64,000 nt of DNA, from NCBI RefSeq assembly GCF_900182655.1, contig NZ_FXTC01000011.1:98393-162392 (forward strand), read 5' to 3'. Source of the stretch: Chryseobacterium rhizoplanae (GTDB lineage Bacteria; Bacteroidota; Bacteroidia; Flavobacteriales; Weeksellaceae). The notes beneath the pieces are model-generated. The model worked only from the letters and a program-made list of their open reading frames with translations, was not told where the DNA came from and made no database searches. Below, piece after piece: positions 43,223 to 50,003 of the stretch (positions within the stretch are counted from its first letter, which is position 1; every line of letters starts with the position of its first letter). The position numbers were made by a program, and so were the translations under genes.

Positions 43223-44605
43223 ATGACAGCTGATTCATTATTAAAAAACAAGCATCTTCTTTGGCGGGCGGGTTTTGGTGTTGGCATTCATCAGATTGAT
43301 GACTTGAAAAACAAAAGCACTAAAACTTTAATGGCTGAATTATTGAAAGAAAACAGCTTCAGCGAGGTCACGTATGACACGCCTGATACGGATTTGGCGA
43401 CAGATTATATGAACAGTACAGCTCCTGCAGAAAAGAAAAAAGAAATGCAGCGGCTCAACAGGGAGCAAAACAATGAACTGAATCTCAATTTTCTGAATAC
43501 AATTGTAAACAGCAAAGAACAAATGAGGGAAAAGATGGCGTTCTTCTGGCATGGACATTTTGCTTCAAGAGTAGTCAATCCAAGATTTAACAAACAGCTT
43601 TTAAATACCCTCCGAAAGAATGCACTGGGAAGTTTTAAAGATCTTCTTTTCGAAGTAAGCCAGTCACCAGCTATGCTTAATTTTCTGAATAATCAACAGA
43701 ATAAAAAGGATCATCCTAATGAAAATTTCGCCCGTGAGGTCATGGAACTGTTTACCATGGGCAGAGGTAATTATACTGAAAAAGATGTAAGAGAAGGAGC
43801 CAGAGCCTTTACGGGATGGAGTTATGATAAGGAAGGAAATTTCAGGGAAAGAAAAAATCTCCACGATGAAGGCTCTAAAACTTTTTTAGGTAAAACAGGC
43901 AACTTTGATGGAAGTGATGTACTCAATATCATCCTGGAACAGAAAGCAACAGCACAATTTATAACCACGAAAATCTATAAGTTCTTTGTGAATGAAAAGG
44001 TAGATCAGGATATTGTCAATACACTCAGTGCAAACTTCTACAATTCAGGATATGACATCAAAAAACTGATGACTGAAATATTTTCAAGCACATGGTTTTA
44101 TGATCAAAAGAATATCGGTAACCGGATAAAATCTCCTGTAGAACTGATGGCTGGTATAATGCGGATACTTCCCATGCATATTCAGAACCCTGAAAACCTC
44201 ATCGTTTATCAGAAGTTATTGGGGCAAATGCTGCTTTATCCACCGAATGTAGCGGGATGGCCGAATGGAAAGGCATGGATTGACAGTTCTACTCTGATGG
44301 TGAGACTCCAGATTCCACAAATCTGGTCCGGGCTTCGGCCTTTGGAATACAGCCCCCGACAGGATGATGATATCGATATGGGAATGAAATCCAGAGAAAC
44401 AGCTTTTAACAAGGGCTTTAAAAACCCGAATATCACCATCGACTGGGAGCGTATTGAAAAACTATTTGCCCATAAAAACTGTGAAGAGTATCTTCTCCAG
44501 AATACTCAAAGCCTCGATATGAACTCAGTAAGAAATTTTTCTGATAAGAGTATCAAAATGAATGTCATCAACCTGATGTCTACCCCGGAATACCAGTTAT
44601 GTTAG
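43223..44605 (+). CDS. DUF1800 family protein
   Basis: 460 residues, without a clear signal peptide. The family signature is complete: HLLWRAGFGVGIHQIDDL near the start, FFWHGHFASRVV, NFAREVMELFTMGRGNYTEKDVREGARAFTGWSYD and LLGQMLLYPPNVAGWPNGKAWIDSSTLMVR. Its role is unknown, but DUF1800 and DUF1501 genes occur together very widely, which suggests one exported complex. The second gene follows after a 200-nt repeat-bearing gap. Confidence 0.9.
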   Translation: MTADSLLKNKHLLWRAGFGVGIHQIDDLKNKSTKTLMAELLKENSFSEVTYDTPDTDLATDYMNSTAPAEKKKEMQRLNREQNNELNLNFLNTIVNSKEQMREKMAFFWHGHFASRVVNPRFNKQLLNTLRKNALGSFKDLLFEVSQSPAMLNFLNNQQNKKDHPNENFAREVMELFTMGRGNYTEKDVREGARAFTGWSYDKEGNFRERKNLHDEGSKTFLGKTGNFDGSDVLNIILEQKATAQFITTKIYKFFVNEKVDQDIVNTLSANFYNSGYDIKKLMTEIFSSTWFYDQKNIGNRIKSPVELMAGIMRILPMHIQNPENLIVYQKLLGQMLLYPPNVAGWPNGKAWIDSSTLMVRLQIPQIWSGLRPLEYSPRQDDDIDMGMKSRETAFNKGFKNPNITIDWERIEKLFAHKNCEEYLLQNTQSLDMNSVRNFSDKSIKMNVINLMSTPEYQLC

Positions 44606-44805
44606 GGAGAAGATTTCAGGTTGCAGGTAGCAGGTAATACCTGTCGTAGTATAGCTTAATTACCATTTATTTATCTTTTATTGTTATAAAAATAAATGCC
44701 AGTAAAAATGCAACCTAGTCCTACAACCTACAACCTACAACCTACAACCTGCTACCTATCATCTGCCACCTATCCTCTGCCACCTTTACCTAAAAAAACA
44801 AAATT
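44606..44805. repeat. Tandem CCTACAA repeat between DUF1800 and DUF1501
   Basis: Four copies of CCTACAA (44720-44747) continue into CTGCTACCTATC and CTGCCACC words. The upstream GCAGGTAGCAGGT (about 44624-44636) is inverted-complementary to ACCTGCTACCTGC-like sequence downstream, again a purine arm with a pyrimidine arm. Confidence 0.75.
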
Positions 44806-45990
44806 ATGCTAATCAAAAGAAGAGAATTCCTCAAAATAAGTTCGCTGGCTACGGCTTCAATGCTTATGCCTAATTTTTTAAAAGCGATGACGCTGGATGA
44901 GGCTTTGAATCCCAGTCAGAATATTCTGGTAGTGCTTCAGTTTACAGGAGGAAATGACGGTTTAAATACTATTATTCCGGCTAAAAATGATATTTATTTC
45001 AGAGAAAGGAAAACACTGGCCATTCAGGATTCAATACCATTGACCGATGAAGCAGGAATCAACCCGGCTCTCTCCTACTTTAAAGAGCTTTTTGATAATG
45101 GAGAACTTTCTGTGATGAATAATGTAGGTTATCCTAATCCCGATAAATCTCACTTCCGGAGCATGGACATCTGGCAGTCAGCAAGCAGAAGTGACCAGTT
45201 TCTGGAAACAGGCTGGCTGGGACGTTTTCTGGACGAAGAGTGTTATCGTTGTGACCACCCGACTCAGGCGCTGGAAGTAGATGATATGCTAAGTTTAGCT
45301 TTAAAAGGAGAAAACAATAAAGCTTTTGCCTTTAAAGATCCTAAAAGGCTCTATCAAACCAGCCAGGAAAAATATTTTAAATCTCTCTACGATCACCATC
45401 ACGATGATGAAACCGTGTCTTATCTTTATCAGACATTAGGTTCTACGATTAATAATGCAGATTATATCTTTGAAAAAAGCAAAGCCAAGAAGACAGAACA
45501 GGTTTATCCTAATTCTCAGTTGGGAAAAGACTTTAAGACTGTGGCTTCTTTAATAAAATCTGATATCAATACACAGGTTTACTATCTTTCGATCGGAAGT
45601 TTTGATACCCATGTTAATCAGAATGACAGACAAAAGAAGTTATTTGATGACATCAATGAAGCCGTAAAATCATTTGTTGCTGATATGAAAAATAACGGGC
45701 TTTTCAATAATATCCTCCTGATGACATTTTCAGAATTTGGTCGCCGCGTAGCCCAGAATGCCAGTAACGGAACGGATCATGGGACCGCTAACCAGATGTT
45801 TTTTGTCAGCGGAAACCTTAAAAAGAAAGGTCTGTTGAATGCACTTCCTGATTTGCAAAATCTGAATGAAGGTGATCTGATCTATAAAGAAGATTTCAGA
45901 AAAGTATATGCAACAATCCTGAAAAACTGGCTTAAAGCGGATTCTTCTAAAGTACTGGGATGGAAGGACGGTATTTATGATTTTGTATGA
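44806..45990 (+). CDS. DUF1501 family Tat-exported protein
   Basis: 394 residues with a twin-arginine signal (KRREFLKISSLATASM). The mature part belongs to the DUF1501/alkaline-phosphatase-like family: LVVLQFTGGNDGLNTIIP, NVGYPNPDKSHFRSMDIW, GWLGRFLDEE and MTFSEFGRRVAQNASNGTDHGTANQMF, where conserved Asp/His/Thr may bind metal. Partner of the DUF1800 protein upstream. Substrate unknown. Confidence 0.9.
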   Translation: MLIKRREFLKISSLATASMLMPNFLKAMTLDEALNPSQNILVVLQFTGGNDGLNTIIPAKNDIYFRERKTLAIQDSIPLTDEAGINPALSYFKELFDNGELSVMNNVGYPNPDKSHFRSMDIWQSASRSDQFLETGWLGRFLDEECYRCDHPTQALEVDDMLSLALKGENNKAFAFKDPKRLYQTSQEKYFKSLYDHHHDDETVSYLYQTLGSTINNADYIFEKSKAKKTEQVYPNSQLGKDFKTVASLIKSDINTQVYYLSIGSFDTHVNQNDRQKKLFDDINEAVKSFVADMKNNGLFNNILLMTFSEFGRRVAQNASNGTDHGTANQMFFVSGNLKKKGLLNALPDLQNLNEGDLIYKEDFRKVYATILKNWLKADSSKVLGWKDGIYDFV

Positions 45991-46098
45991 TCTATCGAAC
46001 CACAAAAGCTTTTTAAACACTTAAGTTATTCTAAGATACTACTAAATGCTTAAGAACTGCACTTAAGCTTTATCTTAAAACTATAATAAAACTGTTTA

Positions 46099-46164
46099 GA
46101 TTCCTACGGAATGACAAGGTGAAGGGATAGACCATTATTCCAATTGTGTCATTCCGTAGGAATC
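46099..46164. repeat. Perfect 18-bp inverted repeat
   Basis: GATTCCTACGGAATGACA (46099-46116) and its exact reverse complement (46147-46164) flank 30 nt. No U-run follows. The same ATTCCNTAGGAATC theme appears in decayed form near 14432 (AATTCCATAGGAATC). No gene seen in 45991-46322. Confidence 0.8.
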
Positions 46165-46245
46165 CAGCCCATGTGATCCGTCAAAAAAGTATCGAAGCTA
46201 TATCCATAAAAATGTTTGAGTTGAAAACGTAAGGATTCCATTCTT

Positions 46246-46291
46246 CTGGAGGGGTGGCGAAAATTCAAAGAATTTTTGACGGGGTGGTTTT
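46246..46291. repeat. Dispersed palindromic repeat, copy C
   Basis: CTGGAGGGGTGGCG, then AAAATTCAAAGAATTTTTG and ACGGGGTGG: the best-preserved copy of the family seen at 14361, 26311 and 57611. Confidence 0.8.
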
Positions 46292-46322
46292 CAGCGTTCA
46301 TCAAGAATATCCATTAACAAAA

Positions 46323-46357
46323 AAAAGAGACTGTACCTAGTTATGACAGTCTCTTTT
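46323..46357 (-). terminator. Terminator of the small protein gene at 46389
   Basis: AAAAGAGACTGT pairs with ACAGTCTCTTTT across an 11-base loop; U-rich on the minus strand, 32 nt beyond the stop at 46389. Confidence 0.82.
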
Positions 46358-46388
46358 CAATAATTTTAAATTTTAACTACTTTTACGT

Positions 46389-46523
46389 TTAAGCCGTAAT
46401 CTGCTTTGGTTTTTCATTCTGATCTTCTTTTTTATCAAGTTTCTCAGATATTTTTTTAACAATATATTCTATCGCTATGGGTGCCAGGATCGCAATTAAT
46501 GCTTTAAATATTCTTGATTTCAT
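46389..46523 (-). CDS. Small 44-residue amphipathic/membrane protein
   Basis: A 44-codon frame. It opens with a hydrophobic helix (RIFKALIAILAPIAIEYIV) and ends in a charged tail (KKISEKLDKKEDQNEKPKQ). It has a dedicated terminator downstream, which supports expression. No recognised family; by shape it could sit in the inner membrane as a regulator or a small toxin-like protein. Confidence 0.6.
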   Translation of the reverse strand: MKSRIFKALIAILAPIAIEYIVKKISEKLDKKEDQNEKPKQITA

Positions 46524-46586
46524 AAATTTAATTTTGTGTGTTTAAATAATGCAATTTCCAAGCCAAGATGAAAATAAGCAGAAAGC

Positions 46587-47606
46587 TTAGTTTTCCTCAG
46601 GAACAATCAAACTCTGGTAATTTCTGTATCCTGCTTTAAACTTTTCTTCCATTTTCAACCGCAGTTTCCGGGGTTTATGAACAATCAGACTGTCCCCAAA
46701 TCCCAGCAGCAATCTTTCTAATTCAAAATTGATCTGAACACATATTTTAAATAAGGTACCGTCTTCATCTTCCCGGATGATCTCCTGACTTTTGTGCAGC
46801 GGTTTTGTTTTCACATAAGGAGCATTTCCTGCATCTACCCAAAAAATCACATTTCTCGGGTCCATTGATTCCGAAACGGTAACTCCTACAATATCTTTGA
46901 AGTATTCATCTCCATCCAGATCTTTATCAATATAGGGAAGGCTTTCATCTGTTTCAATACTTTCCATCCTGTCCAGTGCCAGATTGTACATTTTCTGTTT
47001 ATAAAGACAGATCAGAAACCAACGGTTGTTGAATTCCTTCAACAGCTGCGGATGTACCGTAAATACATTGGATTCTCTTGCCGTAAAGCTTTTGTAAAGA
47101 ATCTTCAGTACTTTTTTATTCGCGATACTTTCATAAAGAATATCAATATGTTCCAATCCTTTCAGCTGTTCATTTTTATCGAGGTGAATAATTGATTTCT
47201 GATTGGTTGCATGAATTGAGTCTTCCAGTTTCTGAATAACCCCATTCATCTCTTTGAACATGGAAAAGTCCTTAAACTGTTTTAAAATCTGGACTGCATT
47301 GTTCATAGCCTTCAGATCACTTTCATTCACAGAAATATTATGAATACTGTATTCCGGATCACTGTAGCGGTAATATTTTCTTTCATAGACTTCAATAGGA
47401 GCTTCATACCCGAATTTCTCACTCCGCATATTCTGAAGGTCAAGCTGAACCGTCCGTTTGCTTACATAGGATTCTTTTCCTTCAAATTCGAATAATGCTT
47501 CTGAACATTCATCAATGAGATCTTCCAGCGTATATTTCCTGTATTTGTTTTTAAGACATTTGTCTAATGTTTTATACCGGATCAGAGCGTTTTTATTGGA
47601 TGACAT
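46587..47606 (-). CDS. WYL-domain transcription regulator
   Basis: 339 residues: N-terminal winged helix (about 1-80, with YKTLDKCLKNKYRKYTLEDLIDECSEAL), a middle helical part, and a WYL domain (about 150-245) with the ligand-contacting stretch KVLKILYKSFTARESNVFTVHPQLLKEFNNRWFLICL, followed by the WCX C-terminal extension. WYL regulators sense nucleic acid or nucleotide signals. It is on the opposite strand to rtcB with only the HopJ gene between, so it is the natural candidate to act at the CTACGC/ATTGCGCA element before rtcB. Confidence 0.9.
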   Translation of the reverse strand: MSSNKNALIRYKTLDKCLKNKYRKYTLEDLIDECSEALFEFEGKESYVSKRTVQLDLQNMRSEKFGYEAPIEVYERKYYRYSDPEYSIHNISVNESDLKAMNNAVQILKQFKDFSMFKEMNGVIQKLEDSIHATNQKSIIHLDKNEQLKGLEHIDILYESIANKKVLKILYKSFTARESNVFTVHPQLLKEFNNRWFLICLYKQKMYNLALDRMESIETDESLPYIDKDLDGDEYFKDIVGVTVSESMDPRNVIFWVDAGNAPYVKTKPLHKSQEIIREDEDGTLFKICVQINFELERLLLGFGDSLIVHKPRKLRLKMEEKFKAGYRNYQSLIVPEEN

Positions 47607-47675
47607 ACCTTAGTGTTTAATGATTGGTGTTTTAAATAAGCTGTTCACTTATTTATTTTTGCTCTTTTCTAAAAG

Positions 47676-48011
47676 TTATTTTTCCTTTAAAGCATTTTCG
47701 TCAAAAGTAATTCCCTCCCAACCGAATTTGATAAAGTTTCGGATATTCTGGTGATCATTTCCCTCCGGATTTTTCAAAACATCATCTCTATAAAATTCTC
47801 CAAAAAGCCAAAGTGTCTCTTCTTTCGTCAGATCCTGCATACTTGCGAAGCTGAATACTTTACACGATCCATTGTTCTGCCCTGCCTGATTGGTAGTATC
47901 TCCGTTTTGAAAAGCTGTAGGAGTAAATTCATAATGTTCATCAATGTAAGCGATAACATCACTAAACTGAATCGTTTCAGGGAAATGTTTTAGTTGTTCT
48001 AATAGTACCAT
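47676..48011 (-). CDS. HopJ type III effector family protein
   Basis: 111 residues. The pattern LKHFPETIQFSDVIAYIDEHYEFTPTAFQNGD, NGSCKVFSFASMQDLTKEETLWLFGEFYRDDVL and NIRNFIKFGWEGITF is that of the HopJ family, widespread in bacteria that have no type III secretion, so the effector name is historical. The gene lies between the WYL regulator and rtcB, divergent from rtcB. Confidence 0.88.
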   Translation of the reverse strand: MVLLEQLKHFPETIQFSDVIAYIDEHYEFTPTAFQNGDTTNQAGQNNGSCKVFSFASMQDLTKEETLWLFGEFYRDDVLKNPEGNDHQNIRNFIKFGWEGITFDENALKEK

Positions 48012-48121
48012 AACTGCAGATTTTAATTTTGTTTATATTGTTTCAGGCTTATGTACCAATTCACGGATCAGCTTTCCGGCCTTTTTATAACTTTTTGTAA
48101 AAATAATTAAAATTTCTTTAT

Positions 48122-48158
48122 CTACGCAAAACTATTGCGCAATAATGATATTACTTTG
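48122..48158 (+). promoter_or_regulatory. rtcB promoter with regulatory element shared with the 55769 operon
   Basis: CTACGC (48122-48127), 6 nt, ATTGCGCA (48134-48141), 9 nt, then the -7-like TTACTTTG (48151-48158), 21 nt before ATG. ATTGCGCAAT is a 10-bp palindrome. The same blocks with identical spacing precede the gene at 55769 (27 of 37 positions identical, no gap). A -33 TTG is missing, as expected for an activator-dependent promoter. Confidence 0.75.
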
Positions 48159-48178
48159 CATCATCAAAATGAAACAAA

Positions 48179-49561
48179 ATGGAATTTAATGGAAATCATT
48201 TAATCGAATTAGGATATAGACCGGCAAAATGGTTTAAAGATGCCATTAGCTATATCAATGAGAATAACCTGGATGAACATCAGATCTCAGAATATCTGGT
48301 GCAGTTCAAGCAGCCGGATATTATTCCGCTTCATGAAACAGCTAAAGATTTTGTGATCAACATCCGTGCAGAACATGAAAGTGAAAATGATAATGTGGAA
48401 AAAGTAATCAGAACCATGAAAGTTCTGATGAAAACCCCTACTCTCGTTGGTGGTGCAATAATGCCTGATGCCTGCCCTACAGGTCCTGAAGGTCAGATTC
48501 CGGTAGGAGGTGTGGTCATTGCAAAGAATGCCATTCACCCGGGATTCCATAGTGCTGATATCTGCTGTTCAGTGATGCTGACAGATTTTGGAAAAACCAA
48601 TCCTAAAGAGGTTCTGGATGCTGCACATTCTGTAACGCACTTCGGATACGGAGGAAGACCAAGAGGTGAACAGATGCCGATGTCTGAGGAACTGATGGAT
48701 GCTTTCAGAGAAAATGAATTCTTAAATGATGAAAAACTGATCAGCATTGCCCGTTCTCATATGGGAACTCAGGGAGACGGAAACCATTTCCTGTTCGTAG
48801 GAATTTCCAAAAATACCGGAAATACAATGATGGTCACTCATCACGGTTCAAGAGCACCGGGAGCTGCATTATATGATAAAGGAATGAAAACAGCCAACCG
48901 TTTCAGACAGGAAATCTCTCCTGAAACATTGAAAGAAAATGCATGGATCCCTTATGATACTGAAGAAGGTAAATCCTATTGGGAAGCGCTTCAGCTGATC
49001 AGACAATGGACAAAAGAAAACCATACTTCCCTGCATGATGCAGTTTTGAATAAACTGGAAATGGAGAAGGAAAACAGATATTGGAATGAGCATAACTTCG
49101 TTTTCAAAGATGGAGATCTGTTCTACCATGCAAAAGGGGCAACGCCGCTGGATGATAAATTCATGCCTGATATCACGGGACCAAGATTGATTCCGTTGAA
49201 TATGGCAGAACCGGTACTGATTGTGCAGGGAAAAACAAATGAAAGAAACATAGGTTTTGCACCGCATGGAGCCGGAAGAAACTTTAGCAGAAGCCAGCAT
49301 AAGAGATCTTTAGCTCATAAAACAACTGAAGAAATCTTCAATGAAGAAACAGAAGGATTAGATATCCGTTTCTACTCTAATGAGGTTGATATTTCTGAAC
49401 TTCCGAGCGCTTATAAAAGTGCCAAGAACGTAAGAGCACAGATTGAAGAATATGGACTTTGTAAAGTTCTGGATGAAGTGATGCCTTACGGGTGTATCAT
49501 GGCCGGAGACGTGCAGAAGAATGCTCCATGGAAGAAAAAGAAGAAATTCAGAAAAGCATAA
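48179..49561 (+). CDS. rtcB: RNA ligase RtcB
   Basis: Joins 2',3'-cyclic-phosphate and 5'-OH RNA ends with GTP and Mn2+. 460 residues of the RtcB fold: metal site MPDACP (95-100), D127-I-C129-C130 aligning with the metal-binding DxC(G) motif, HHGSRAPG, and the guanylylation His H363-equivalent in PHGAGRNFSRS. RtcB repairs cleaved tRNA or rRNA and here lies next to a tRNA-like RNA and an uncharacterised protein. It starts an apparent operon with the 50004 gene and is probably controlled by the divergent WYL regulator. Confidence 0.95.
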   Translation: MEFNGNHLIELGYRPAKWFKDAISYINENNLDEHQISEYLVQFKQPDIIPLHETAKDFVINIRAEHESENDNVEKVIRTMKVLMKTPTLVGGAIMPDACPTGPEGQIPVGGVVIAKNAIHPGFHSADICCSVMLTDFGKTNPKEVLDAAHSVTHFGYGGRPRGEQMPMSEELMDAFRENEFLNDEKLISIARSHMGTQGDGNHFLFVGISKNTGNTMMVTHHGSRAPGAALYDKGMKTANRFRQEISPETLKENAWIPYDTEEGKSYWEALQLIRQWTKENHTSLHDAVLNKLEMEKENRYWNEHNFVFKDGDLFYHAKGATPLDDKFMPDITGPRLIPLNMAEPVLIVQGKTNERNIGFAPHGAGRNFSRSQHKRSLAHKTTEEIFNEETEGLDIRFYSNEVDISELPSAYKSAKNVRAQIEEYGLCKVLDEVMPYGCIMAGDVQKNAPWKKKKKFRKA

Positions 49562-49572
49562 TTTTTAATATA

Positions 49573-49632
49573 AACCTTACAGGTTTTCAAAAACTAATAA
49601 CCAGCCTTGCAGGTATAAAAGCCTGTAAGGTT
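49573..49632. repeat. Palindrome after rtcB
   Basis: AACCTTACAGG (49573-49583) pairs with CCTGTAAGGTT (49622-49632). A related inner repeat, CCTTGCAGGT, lies between. No U-run, so it is more like a repeat or processing hairpin than a terminator, leaving rtcB and the RNA downstream possibly on one transcript. Confidence 0.6.
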
Positions 49633-49655
49633 CATGAAAACTTTTTATAAAGGCA

Positions 49656-49766
49656 GGGGCAGTAGCTCAGATGGCAGAGCATCAAAATTACTTTTCGCTG
49701 CAGGCAGCTAAAGTTCCTATACATCGCCAAGATTGTGGGTCACAGGTTCGAGTCCTGTCTGCTCCT
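49656..49766 (+). ncRNA. tRNA-like RNA with enlarged anticodon-arm region
   Basis: The cloverleaf ends are intact: acceptor GGGGCAG (49656-49662) with CTGCTCC (49759-49765), T8-A9, D-arm GCTC-AGATGGCA-GAGC (49665-49680), and T-arm ACAGG-TTCGAGT-CCTGT (49742-49758). The part between D- and T-arm has 60 nt, where a normal tRNA has about 22. It forms a hairpin at 49690-49714 (ACTTT/AAAGT and GCTG/CAGC). There is no usable anticodon stem and no encoded CCA, so it is not a decoding tRNA. It is 95 nt after rtcB. A Y-RNA-like role is possible. Confidence 0.75.
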
Positions 49767-49822
49767 CAATACAATGAAAATATTTACATTAACCTATTCA
49801 TTTTCATCAGTTAAAAAATTTA

Positions 49823-49877
49823 AGGCAAAGAAAGTTCCTACAATTCAGAATTACTTTCCGCCTTTTTACAAATTATA
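49823..49877 (+). repeat. 55-bp structured repeat, unit 1
   Basis: AGGC pairs with GCCT, and GAAAGT with ACTTTC; the loop begins TCCTACA. The unit starts exactly 55 bp before unit 2. The loop and stem sequences recur in rearranged order in the tRNA-like RNA. Confidence 0.75.
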
Positions 49878-49932
49878 AGGCAAAGGGAGTTCCTATATTT
49901 TGGAAAAATACTCCCCGCTTTTTATAAACTAT
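49878..49932 (+). repeat. 55-bp structured repeat, unit 2
   Basis: AGGC pairs with GCTT (one G-U), and GGGAGT with ACTCCC, loop starting TCCTATA. Stem sequence differs from unit 1 at both sides together, so pairing is kept. Confidence 0.75.
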
Positions 49933-49987
49933 AGGTAAAAGGAGTTCCTATACCCTTCACTTTTAATGAATATACTCCTCACTTATT
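49933..49987 (+). repeat. 55-bp structured repeat, unit 3
   Basis: AGGT pairs with ACTT, and AGGAGT with ACTCCT, loop starting TCCTATA. It ends 16 nt before the ATG at 50004, so the three units form the 5' leader of that gene or a separate RNA. Confidence 0.72.
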
Positions 49988-50003
49988 TTTTAAACTTAAA
50001 ACA

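Noticed and set aside
47676..48011. HopJ as a type III secreted effector
   Set aside because: No type III genes; the family is common in non-pathogens and the name is historical.
49656..49766. Ordinary tRNA gene with an intron
   Set aside because: No anticodon stem could be rebuilt from the flanks of the insert and no intron boundaries are seen; bacterial tRNA introns are group I, far longer than this 38-nt excess.
49823..49987. CRISPR array at the 55-bp units
   Set aside because: Units are contiguous, imperfect and fold on themselves; there are no unique spacers of constant length and no cas genes in the window.
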